Origin: Leishmania martiniquensis
Lineage: Eukaryota; Euglenozoa; Kinetoplastea; Trypanosomatida; Trypanosomatidae
Length of the DNA: 64,000 bases
Direction: 5' to 3'
Assembly: GCF_017916325.1 (NCBI RefSeq)
Contig: NC_090171.1
Location: 2,345,501 to 2,409,500 of the forward strand
Part shown: positions 52,701 to 61,800 of the stretch, one piece after another
Layout: each line of letters begins with the position of its first letter
How positions within the stretch are numbered: the first letter of the stretch is position 1
Notes under the pieces: model-generated
The model's database searches: none
The model's input: only the letters and a program-made list of their open reading frames with translations
What the model was told of the DNA's origin: nothing
Translations under genes and position numbers: made by a program

Positions 52701-53064
52701 ACGCGCCGTCGAGGGGCGCGCGAGTCTTCAGACTGACGCTCCTCAGCCGCGAAGCTGGAATGGAGACGCGACCCCGCCTCTGCTCGTCGGCCACCTTCTT
52801 GCCCAGCGCGACAATGTCGCTCAGCAATGTGTCTGCCTCACCCTTGCCCCGGCGTCGGCGCTGGTGCGGATGCTCTCCTGCTTCAGGGGCTGTGCGATCG
52901 CCTGTAAAATAGGATGTGATCTCCTCCTCAGCGCCGCGGGGGTCGGAAAGTCCGGTGGTGTGGCACGCCCGATTCAACGAGCCCAGTGTTCGACGGGCGA
53001 TCGTGGGCGCCAACGCCGGGCGCGTCGACGGCCGCGGCAGCGTCCCCTGTATTAAATGGCGCAT
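49792..53064 (-). CDS. Large hypothetical protein with mitochondrial-type N-terminus, 1090 residues
   Basis: Start ATG is at 53064. The first about 35 residues (MRHLIQGTLPRPSTRPALAP, then TIARRTLGSLNRA) are Arg-rich, lack acids and could form an amphipathic presequence. A Pro/Ala-rich region extends to about residue 345. The remaining 750 residues look folded, with recurring hydrophobic blocks such as PRELLEALHEAISFAESL, VVDVTASSLQRTSVADLASE and VEIIVSAMEDAATVHGVRFA; no known motif is seen. Several alternating strand-helix stretches suggest repeated alpha/beta units. No zinc ligands or ATPase signature were found. It may be a mitochondrial RNA-processing or structural protein, but this is guesswork. 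Confidence 0.75.
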   Translation of the reverse strand: MRHLIQGTLPRPSTRPALAPTIARRTLGSLNRACHTTGLSDPRGAEEEITSYFTGDRTAPEAGEHPHQRRRRGKGEADTLLSDIVALGKKVADEQRRGRVSIPASRLRSVSLKTRAPLDGASRAAASSPQPAGGSPDAKELITLPPLTPPAPVVSAAMRERPVALPPASSLPRETVLPPLQSWTPAFVLTPQELRAISDAHGASDIAFTLEELEATLFSHVSEQTEGDANVATAEALVSVSTPPPPPPSAAPAMPCSRAPLEPIEAPPTIAVGGAAAPPLAQAAISSGQPLEARTTGSPIAHAAASLPTALDAAAAFPLTSLAPTPSERNASLEGHFARTAHAAPVLRCRLRGSAVEVSMSRPSQSPRELLEALHEAISFAESLPALPQGPRLVRLGVDSTSTACASYSFIEPEGWTEVTSGVEERVAAQLLKERLLQRIAEGPLLGLRYIAELRTADFEAPLVIRNMAAELLLACTPHDVRVSARSGVLLKGTTDCDLRLSFSGIGVGVFPAPSTLLRLARAVTAMCDREAERSLLLQALARASGRSVSAAAAPKLVGIVSEVARFLHTLPLSVSAALLRDGAGSQGGAREGAAEAACNGRVKKAYWFDAAWPKVRRWWKSLQGSRDEAGSACGEAPIVCAVRMSSCVTAYEVWRCLCEALLSPATDEVSTRQAISDAIDSAPVRRCRQSYLAVASSVSVHRNTSSPFLPAVVVDVTASSLQRTSVADLASEISEQPADVVLALSEDVQLPQKLQFLASLHLPDSGSHHCVTVLLPGDPAAVAECVSLTRSSAHLASQSSCYQAGPSKVHPCDPYWLHQLIEVSNARTSTVVSGGSPGPHGLAPASLGELYAAHAWHRPCVTTRTSIVGLEMSAAVAVSWQRLIAGATGRGQRKALVEQFQRTQLAPLVLLRPQSGGEGCDCAGPAWWTTNDGASTTQQYVSVPSTMPRLMKSLNASWPAPSSTSGLPSLTGRSICVAHCGVAFLFALDVACQSLLRRTIESPEQLNVLSIAALGLDTSAGGLVEVADRVAGGGVEIIVSAMEDAATVHGVRFASLPLLRWMADNRLLFYQLTPQRVDRYITCSQERVG

Positions 53065-53771
53065 TCACAGCCGTGCATAAGCTGAGCGACTTTTTTTGGT
53101 ACTCGTCGGGGTGGGGGAGAAGGAAGAATAGGGTGCGCAGTGCACAGCGCCCTCAACGCGAGGAACAGAGGAGAAGAGCAGGCAGCGAGGGTTTAGGTGA
53201 CAGCAGCGGCCGTCAAGGAGAGCCAGGGCGTATTGAATGCTCGCATAGACAGGCAAGGAGAATAGTTTGAGCCCACTATTGAAGGAGGCTCGAGCAAGAA
53301 AAGGGCGCAGTGCCCTCAACGCACGCACACACAGACGGACACGAGCGCACGAGTGGGCAGCCGCTTCAGATGGTATCCCGTTTCTCCTCCATCTTTCTCT
53401 CTCTTCCAGCTGCTGACTCGCACACCACTGATACAAGCATAGGTGTTTCAGCTGCGATCGCCCCCACCGTCGTCTCACCAGCGACCAAAGCAAAGGGGTA
53501 AGGGAGCGGTGAGCCGCAGCCGCTTCGACTGTGTTGGGGTACTGCCGCCGCCTTTTTTCAGCTTTGAAAACTGCTTTGGAACGCATTTGGAAGACTACGA
53601 GAAGCGAAAGAGCGTGGAGGAGAGGAAGGACGGGAGCAGATGCGCGGGGGTGCAGGCCGTAGGCACGAGTATGTGTCCCGGCCCCCATTCTTTCCGCACC
53701 ATTCTTTCCGCACCATTCCGCCTCGCTAACGGTGATGAGCTGCCTTCACTGCCCGCAAAGGGAGCACCGCA
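53065..53771. other. Spacer between the 1090-residue gene and VPS54
   Basis: No gene recognised. A 14-base direct repeat, attctttccgcacc, stands in tandem at 53687-53700 and 53701-53714 in the VPS54 3' flank. Purine-rich sequence near 53111-53128 is a candidate splice-signal tract for the 1090-residue gene. Confidence 0.5.
53687..53714. repeat. Two tandem copies of a 14-bp unit
   Basis: The unit attctttccgcacc is repeated exactly twice and followed by a partial third start (attccgcc). It is probably a replication-slippage duplication in a 3' UTR. Confidence 0.85.
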
Positions 53772-56700
53772 TCACTGCGCTGCGGCGGTAGGCCGAACGG
53801 GGCTGGGAGGCGAGGTTGGCAAAAACCACCGTAGCACCGCGTCCTCTGAAGACACTGGGACGAAGGACTGGCCGCCCTGCATCACTGCAGACACAGATCT
53901 CGCCTCGGCGCACCGTAGTACGTCGTAACCGAACTTCTCCACGTTTGCCGTGAAGAGCATCACATCCGACGCGGCAGCAGCGCGGTCGTCTTCGGCGGAG
54001 GTCGGAATCTGCATGGTCGACTCACGCAGCATGACACTCAGTGACCCGAGCAGTGGCACCATCACGCCATCCATGTCGCCGGGCGGCAGAAGGGGCCGCA
54101 ACGCACGTATTAGCCGCGCCACCTCGCGCAGCATCGCCATGACCCACTCATTGCCGCCCGTCGACCAGCGCCCTTTCTGCATGGCGACGTGGCCAAGACT
54201 GTTCACTTTGCGCTGCACGAGGGAGCCCATCTTCGAGAAGAACTCATTGCGGTGAGCCCGGCAGTTGCGCACGACGCGGTGCCAGTCGTTTTTGATAAAC
54301 GGCTTAGTGCTCTCTGACGCAGTGTTGGTGGGGGGGGAGTCGGATGGTGGCAATGCCGCTGAGGTCCCTCCTAGGAGGCCTAGCGCCTTCGCCACCGCGA
54401 GCACATCGCGCGGCGCACGGCCGCGCAGCGACGCGTCAAAGCCCCCTTCGTGCCAGGCGGCTGTCAAGTGAGCCTGCAGCGCTGGGATGAAATCTATCAG
54501 AAACGAGACGCACTGCGAGGCGACGCACAAGTGCTGCGTAGTGATCGTGGGCAGCGTACCGTTCTCCACGGCGCGCGCGCCCAGCACCATGGCGGCAGTC
54601 TGCCCCTCGTACTCGTCCAGCAGCTCATTCATGCGCGAGGCGACGTCGAAGGCGAGGAAAGGGAAAAGGGCGATATACGTGTGGTACCTGTGCAGTAGAT
54701 CCATCAGCACGAGGAGGGAGCTTGGCACGAGGCGGCCCTCTGGTTCGTCTGCGTCGGCAGCCGGCGCCGCTTCCGCCGAGTCGTGAGTTGCCTTACCATT
54801 GACAGGGACAGCAGCACGCGTACCGACCCGCACCCGCACGTAGAGCTTCGCAGCACCAGTGCTGAGGAGATCATCGGCTGCGCCGGGGCCCGCAGCACCA
54901 CGAGGCGGGCTCGCCGAATGGCGCCGCTCATAAGAGCCGCTGTCGTTGTCGCCCAAGGCGAACAGTGCCCTCAGCGACCGCCACCGAAACTCCTGCAGCG
55001 CCGTCGCATCCATCGTACACATGTCCTCCACCTGCTGCTGTATACACTCGTCGACCGCCTCCTTGGGAGCCCACGTCTCCCCTTCCATCACCATTGTCAC
55101 GTTCTCTCTGTTGACGCTGTGTTGGTGGCGGAAAAAACGCTTGGCGAGTCGCTGGACAGTGATGCCGATGAGTTTCGTTGGCCGGTAGACCACAAAGCCG
55201 GCCGGCTCCCTCGCCGCTGCGAAGGGTGGCGACGGGGGGCCACTCGTGGTCAACGACATGGGTGACCCTGTCGGAGTCTCAGGCTCGCTGCCGCCCTCCC
55301 GCAGCAGCGACACCAGCCGGCTCGCCACGTCACTAGTGACGCGCATCGGAAACTGTACACTGACGCGCACCAGTTGCACCAGCTCAGCCGCGGATGATAG
55401 ATGCGGCCCGTTGGTGTATACCTCCAGCAAGGCGGCGATGAGCGACTCTGCCTCGCCACAGACGCACCCCAGCAGGTTCCGCGTCGCCCTTTCCATTAGG
55501 GCTTGGCGGTTCTCGTACATGGCGAGTGACGCCCAAAGCCCTCCGGTGAGGAAAACGCCCCACTGCTGAGACGCATGTGTGACAAAGTCCACGAGCGTAT
55601 CCACAAACTGCTGCAGCACCTGCTGGTAGCCCTGGAAGCGGAGATGCGTCGCGAACCCACACAGCTGCTGGCGAGTGTCTGGCATGGCAAGAGCATCTGT
55701 GTTGCGAGCAATCCTGAGTAGCTCATTCGCCTTGGCATCATCCAGGACGCCGGCGTTGATGAAAAGACCGACAAGGGTCTCTTGCGCCATGACCTGAAGC
55801 AGCTCGACAACCTTCGCATGATAAAGGTGGTTTGCCGCGTTCAGCACACCAAGCCGCGTGACGCTCTCACACACAGACGTCACGCGCTCGCTTGCCTCGT
55901 CTTCCTCTTCGCGACCGCTCAACAGTAGGCGGCAGTACTCCTCCAGCACAACTTTTTCCAGGGCTTTGCGCGCCCTCTTCACACGCCCCGGGACCTCGGC
56001 AAGACACTTCAGTCCCGCTAGGGACTTCCACATGATGCCTTGATCTGCACCCTTGGTGCCGCGCATTGTAGTCTCGAGATCCAGTAAGGTAGATACGATG
56101 GGCAGCACCTCGCTCACGTCGCGCTCAGGCAGCGCTGCCCAGTTCTCCACGTCCCCCAGCCGCCGCAGAAGTTGCTGCGCCGCGGTAGAGGTGGTGTTCA
56201 GCAGCAGAAAGTTCTGCCGCCGCCGATGCAGGTTGCCAATTCGAAGGTACTCCGAAATAAAGTGCTCGCCAGCGCGCATGCCGCCATCGCGAGCCACTCG
56301 CACATCCGCCAAGACGGCGCGAGCGTCTCTGCTGAGCGAGCCGAACTGGCGGGAAGTCGCGAAGAAGTCCTCAGAGCGCTGTTTGACATGCTGCAAGAGA
56401 CACTTCTCCACATCCGACTCCCACACGCGCAGTTTTTTATTGCGGTTTTCGAGATACTCGTAGTCCGCCGCAAACGTTCCGCCATCCACGATCGGAGTCG
56501 GCGCCTCTGCTCGGCTACTCTGGAGGGCCGCTGCTTCAGTGGGCGAAGTTAAGGCAGTAGTGGGGAGCGACTGGCCCACAGCGTCCGAAAAGAGACTTAG
56601 TTCGGCTGCCGGGTTGTAGGACGCCGCAAAAAATTGAGTCGGAACCCCAGTGGGCCATGGGCCGCCATCAACCGTCGCTTCACCGTCACGGCTTTTGCAG

Positions 56701-57491
56701 TCGCCTCCGACTTCGGCCGCGCCGTCCTCCCGCCACTCTCTTGCATCGTTCGCGATCCCCTCTCGCCGATTAACCTGGTAGGCCTTCGAGATGAGCTTCA
56801 CGTAGCCGCTGAAGTCTTGCGTGGGCGGGTACTCGGCGAGCAAGGCGGCAGAAGATTCAGGCCCCGCATGGGTAGCCGAGGAGCGGAGCGTGTCGTCCAG
56901 GTCACCGACACTGCCGTTGAAGTCAAAGGCCGCGTACAGTTTGCCCCCTAGCCACGTGCTCCAGTCTACGTTGAGTGTCGGCTCGCCTGGGTCGTTCAAA
57001 ATCGAGATGAAGCTCTGCCCCACTGAGTGCTGCAGCTGCGTGAAGTGCTGCTGGGAGACGGGGTCGAGGGCGGCAAAGGGGGACCAGTCTTCGTGATACG
57101 GCGGCAGGACACCGTCACGCTCGTTCTGCTGGCGCTCAATCGCGTCAGCGGCGCAGTCTTCTTGCAGTTGCGTGAAGAGTGCTTCCGGAACCTGCAGATT
57201 CTGCGCCGAGGGCGAAGCCGCTGTCTCATACAGCCAGTTGCGCAGTTGGGCTCGCAGCATCGCAGAGGAGACGCCGTTTCGTATTGACTCCTCGACGACT
57301 AGCGAGGGAAGTCCAAGGGCATGGGCGATACGGGCGCGACTAAGTTTGTGGAAGACAATTAAATAGGCGCAGATGGCAGCGGCTGCGTCTTCACCTCGGT
57401 TGAGGGTGACATCGAGTGGCGGGCTGCCTCCTATGGAAATTAGTTGCGTTGACGAGGTGAGCTTCTTGTGCGGCTGCGACGGAGACGTCAT
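53772..57491 (-). CDS. VPS54: VPS54, GARP tethering complex subunit
   Basis: 1239 residues from ATG at 57491 (MTSPSQPHKKLTSST); the 345 in-frame codons upstream are 5' UTR-like. A variable N-terminus to about 340 is followed by the Vps54 helical core starting YLENRNKKLRVWESDVEKCL, with RSEDFFATSRQFGSLSRDA. The conserved C-terminal Vps54 domain (about 960-1220) includes YHTYIALFPFLAFDVASRMN, MVLGARAVENGTLPTITTQH and CVSFLIDFIPALQAHL, matching the animal order LVLGAGALQ, LKTITTKNL and LIVHYIPVIRAHF. GARP (Vps51-54) captures endosome-derived vesicles at the trans-Golgi. Ser/Pro-rich inserts, for example near 820 and 900, make it longer than animal VPS54. A strong pyrimidine tract lies about 200 bases upstream. 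Confidence 0.85.
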   Translation of the reverse strand: MTSPSQPHKKLTSSTQLISIGGSPPLDVTLNRGEDAAAAICAYLIVFHKLSRARIAHALGLPSLVVEESIRNGVSSAMLRAQLRNWLYETAASPSAQNLQVPEALFTQLQEDCAADAIERQQNERDGVLPPYHEDWSPFAALDPVSQQHFTQLQHSVGQSFISILNDPGEPTLNVDWSTWLGGKLYAAFDFNGSVGDLDDTLRSSATHAGPESSAALLAEYPPTQDFSGYVKLISKAYQVNRREGIANDAREWREDGAAEVGGDCKSRDGEATVDGGPWPTGVPTQFFAASYNPAAELSLFSDAVGQSLPTTALTSPTEAAALQSSRAEAPTPIVDGGTFAADYEYLENRNKKLRVWESDVEKCLLQHVKQRSEDFFATSRQFGSLSRDARAVLADVRVARDGGMRAGEHFISEYLRIGNLHRRRQNFLLLNTTSTAAQQLLRRLGDVENWAALPERDVSEVLPIVSTLLDLETTMRGTKGADQGIMWKSLAGLKCLAEVPGRVKRARKALEKVVLEEYCRLLLSGREEEDEASERVTSVCESVTRLGVLNAANHLYHAKVVELLQVMAQETLVGLFINAGVLDDAKANELLRIARNTDALAMPDTRQQLCGFATHLRFQGYQQVLQQFVDTLVDFVTHASQQWGVFLTGGLWASLAMYENRQALMERATRNLLGCVCGEAESLIAALLEVYTNGPHLSSAAELVQLVRVSVQFPMRVTSDVASRLVSLLREGGSEPETPTGSPMSLTTSGPPSPPFAAAREPAGFVVYRPTKLIGITVQRLAKRFFRHQHSVNRENVTMVMEGETWAPKEAVDECIQQQVEDMCTMDATALQEFRWRSLRALFALGDNDSGSYERRHSASPPRGAAGPGAADDLLSTGAAKLYVRVRVGTRAAVPVNGKATHDSAEAAPAADADEPEGRLVPSSLLVLMDLLHRYHTYIALFPFLAFDVASRMNELLDEYEGQTAAMVLGARAVENGTLPTITTQHLCVASQCVSFLIDFIPALQAHLTAAWHEGGFDASLRGRAPRDVLAVAKALGLLGGTSAALPPSDSPPTNTASESTKPFIKNDWHRVVRNCRAHRNEFFSKMGSLVQRKVNSLGHVAMQKGRWSTGGNEWVMAMLREVARLIRALRPLLPPGDMDGVMVPLLGSLSVMLRESTMQIPTSAEDDRAAAASDVMLFTANVEKFGYDVLRCAEARSVSAVMQGGQSFVPVSSEDAVLRWFLPTSPPSPVRPTAAAQ

Positions 57492-58839
57492 ACTGTGCTT
57501 CTCTACCCTCGCGTTACCTTCTTCACCACCCACCACGTCCTCTACCCTCGGTGGTCTCTTCGAACTCTTTGCTGTTGCTGCTCTTCTGCTACGGTAGCCG
57601 CCAACCGCCCTCGGTGCATCAAGCACCAGTGCCTCCGCGGACCGACGTTGACTGCCGGCGTACTCCTGGTGATGGCGGATGATGAAGGAAGAGAGAAAGA
57701 GGAAGGGGGAAGAAGAGGGGAGCGGACGCCGTCCCTCCGCAGGACGTGGGACAGGAAGCACGTCCACGTGTGCGCGTGTATGTATGTGTGTGTGTGTGCC
57801 ACTCCGGCGTTGTGTTTTGCTTTTGCGCTCACCTAAGAGGCCCGCGCCTATGGCGTTTCGCTCCGGCGGTGGGGAAGGGGAGGGGTGAGAGGGGTCCCCC
57901 CGGCAGCCACCGCTCCTACTGCACGGAAGGTGGCCGTGAGCACAACAGATTATGTTGAAGGACGAAAAAGAAACGTACAGAGGCAACAGAGAGAAGTATT
58001 CGAGCGAAGACTGTGCAAACGCAAGCGGACATGAGAAGCAGAGATGTGAGACAGCGGATACCACAAAAGTGTCGCGAAACGACTCTCCTGCTGAGTAATC
58101 GTTGTTGGTGGTGGCAGTGACCAGTATCGCATCGACACGCGCAGCCGTGTAAAGGCTCGCGGAGAGTGGGGGAGGGGGGAGTCGGAAGCGAGGAGCCCCA
58201 AACATCGCACTTGGAGGTTTCTTTTGGTTCGAAAGGAACGAGGAGGAAGCCGAGCAAACGGCGCCGAAGCAACGGCGAGCGTGGGATAGCACGACACCCA
58301 CAGAGCGGCACTGCTCATATGAGTCCACAACGCGAGAAAAGCACAGTAGCGTACAAGGAGATCGGGTGAGGGACACCTCGTCATATGCAGGCGTGACAAC
58401 GACGGTGAGATGCCCCGCTCGCGGCGTACACCGGGGGTGCGGTGGTGGTGCGCGCTTGGGTGCAGACGCGCACCAGGGTCGCCACGTCTTACGCACCTGT
58501 TCACTTGTCTTCGCATCCACCTTCATGCGTCTAAAATGTGCACAGAGACTTTCCCGCCGCCATGCCCACTCAGGTCACATCCTACACGCCATCCGAGAAG
58601 GAGTTGCGGGTTGTGTATGTGTATATGTGTGCCTATGTGGGGGAGGAGGCGGGAGGCTCATGTGGACGAAACAGAAACTGGTATGTGCACAGACAAGATC
58701 CCCCGAGTGCGGGGTACTCGCCCGTGCCCGCACGGACGAATAGGGAGGGCACCAACGCCAACGCTGCCGACGAGTCGCAGTCTGACTCCATGACCTGAGA
58801 TGCCACAGATTCCCTTGTATTCTGTTGACTTTCGCGCTG
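57492..58839. other. Spacer between VPS54 and the 1514-residue gene
   Basis: No gene recognised. It holds the homopurine tract at 57684-57722 and TG repeats at about 57779-57799 and 58611-58635. Confidence 0.55.
57684..57722 (-). promoter_or_regulatory. 39-base pyrimidine tract on the transcribed strand, likely trans-splicing signal
   Basis: The plus strand has 39 uninterrupted purines, the longest such run noticed in the window, about 195 bases upstream of the VPS54 ATG. It should direct spliced-leader addition and polyadenylation of the upstream transcript. Confidence 0.5.
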
Positions 58840-61800
58840 TCAAGGTGGAGGCGCTTGCGCAGATGGCGGCAGAGGTACCACCACTCGAGGAGGAAGCGGT
58901 ACAGGCCCTAGCGACGCCGAATGTGGCGCCGCTCGCGGAGATGTTGGCACCGATACTCTCGGCGGCTGAGGCACAAAAGGCAGGGCAGCAGCCGCTGCCA
59001 TGATCGGGGCCCCAGAGGGCGGTGCAGGCAACTTCGTGGCGGGGCTGGGAGTTTGTGGATGCACTGGCGCCGCGGCGCTTGGATCGCTCGTAAGTCCAGC
59101 AGATTCGGGGTCCCCGGCATGCAGCTTCGCTTCGCCTCCATCCTCGAAGCCGAACGAGAGTACCGTGTGCTCCTCCTGCGTGAGCGTCTTCGATATGGAG
59201 CTGAGGTTGGTATGACTTGCGTGAGACAGTGCCATCTCCGCTGAGGAAGAGGAGGGTGCGTCAAGGTCAGCGATCGCTGCGAGATCGTCTTGGACGGTCT
59301 CGCCTGACACTGAGGCCTTCTCCGCGAGGGTATCCTCTCTCGGTGCCCCGCAACCAGCACCGTCGACACTGTCAGCAAAGGGGGGCGCGTCTGCGAGAGC
59401 CAACTCCCCTCGCTCGCGCGGCACGGCCGCGATGCGCTGGGAAGAGTTGCTGGAGAAACTCTCGTCGTCGTTGTCATCCTGGTAGGATACCTCCACCAGA
59501 CTGGCACTGCTGCACTGGTCTGGCGCCCATACCACGCCTGACTCCTGGGCATTCACAACAGCTGCCGCTGCCCCTCTTTCCGTTTCGCCGCCGTTGCCGT
59601 CGCACGTGGAGAGCGCAACTTTGCTCGGTGGCAAGATATCGTAGCCCAGTAGAGGGGATGGTGTCTTGCGCACCCCAGCCGCTCCCGTCCCCATCGCAGC
59701 ATGCTCGGCCGTGTTTGTGTTCCTAAGCGTCTCGCTCGAGGAGGCGGATGCCGCTCCGCCGACGGCCGCCACTGCGGCCGACGACTGCCGAGAGGACGCA
59801 AAGGTGTTCTGCATGTCTTCCAAGCGGTGACGCTCCGCTAGCAAGCCGACAAAGTCAAAAGAGGCGTTGCCGGAGTACTGGTGCGTGAAATCAAAACTGG
59901 TGTTGTGCTCGTTGCTGTGCATGCGGGAGCCCAGCCCACCCCGACTCGTCCCTGTTCCACCGCCCAAGTCGTCCTCGTTGCCTACGCTCATCAGCAAGCA
60001 AGAGCTGCTGTGGCGCGGCGGGTAGGAATTGGAGTCCACAGCTGGCGTGACGGCAGTAGGGGACGGGATCGGCGCACCGCGATTGAGAAGGGACGACGAT
60101 CCGCTGGAGGCGGCGGAGCGGACGAGTGAAACCGAAGACCGCTGTCCATTGGCAGGCGGCGCCGCCGCGGACAGCGAAGTTGTCCCCGCCTCTTCTGTCT
60201 TGGGCGGCAGCTCTGCAGGGAAAGTCGAAAGCGGCGCCTCCACATGAGGATCGGCGAGAGGCGGCGGCGGGCGCAACGTAGCATCTGCCAGCGCCTGTGC
60301 CCCAGAGATGGGGCTGCTGGTGGTCTTTGCTTCGTCTTCCTCTTTCATCGGCTGCACTGAGCCGCCGTGTGGCTCACTCTCAATGGGGTTTGCAGAAGTG
60401 CTTGGTCTGTCATCGTCGCCGTCCGCCGGCGGCGAATTCAACGAAGAGGCCAAGGAAGAGCCCGAGAATGAGCTGCCGCTCAAGTAGTCACTGTTGCTTT
60501 TCGTCTCGCTGCTGCCTGTCAGCATCCTCTGTCTGTGAGTGTGGTTGGCGGCCGATGCTGTGCCTTGCGAGCTTACGTCGGGCGAGTGCACGACAGCTCG
60601 CATATTGGGGGGGAACACGGGCCCATTGATGGAGGTGCGATTGATGAGAATGGAAACCGGCGATACCACCGCAAGCGGTGGGGGAGGAAGATCGATGACG
60701 TACGTGTGCGTGCTGGCCGAGGTGCTTTTCCTCTTGCTCACTTCAGTCCGCTGCTGCTTCGTCGTGCCTTCAGCGTCGAGGGTCGGCTTGGGGGAAGAGC
60801 ATGCCGAGGAGGAGGCGGAAGAGCCTGAGCATGGTCCACAGGCCTTCTCTACTGTTTCTTCGTCCCTACCGCCAACTTCGCCGCCGCCATAGTCGTCCGC
60901 GGCACTCGAGCAAGCTGATGCAGCCCCCATTCCGTCTGTCGCAGCGACAGCGGCAGCGGCAGCGTCTGCCCGCTGCTGGCACCCTTTGATGTCGCTGGCA
61001 GCCTTATTACAATGCGGACTCGACAGCGAAGCAGCTGAGTCGCCAGTTCGGCAGGGCGATTGAAGCACCGGCGCCGATGAAGTCGATGTCTCCTCCTCTT
61101 CGGCGTCACTTGCGTGCGAACTATTGCTGGTTCGGCTGCCAACTGTCTCCGACATGGAGGACAGTGTGGACTCCCCCGCAGTCCTTTCGGTAGAAGGGCC
61201 GACATGTTCGTGAGCGGCTGCCCCGGTCACAAGGCCTCCCGCGCTAGTAGGCAACACTGTACTCTCAGAGAAGCTGGCCGTCTGTAGCATCGAGTTCCCC
61301 TTCGCTTGCTCAGCGCTCAGACGGTGCTGCGACGCCTCGCCTTCCTCAGTATAGGGATTCGCAGCCGTGGGCGGCTGTTTGTCGCGCAACGTTGGCCGCG
61401 GCAACGCACCTGCACTGATTGACTGGGGCACCGGCACAACGGCACTGCACGTGCCAGCCTCGGGCCGCCGCACCGACTCAAGCAGCCGCTGCGTCAGCTC
61501 CACCTCACGCGACTCCGCATGCTCTGCCAGTTGTGCCTCGTAGGCTTCTCTCTGGACCTCTAGTTGATGCTCGAGGGCGGCTACTTGCTTTCGCAGCATC
61601 TGCACCGTCTCCTCGTGATGCGCATCTCGATCGTGCGCCATGATTTGTTCTTCCGCGTACTGCTCGTGGTACTTTTTCTCAACGAATCGCACCAACTGCT
61701 GCTGTGCCGCCTTCATTTCGTTGCGCAAGGCCCACTCGCTTTGCCGACACTGACGCAGCAGCTCGACGAGGTGGTCACGATCGTCAACTACAGCGCGCAG

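Noticed and set aside
53772..58526. Full 1584-codon open frame taken as VPS54
   Set aside because: The first 345 codons are 5' UTR-like and contain translated repeats; the ATG at 57491 is a better start.
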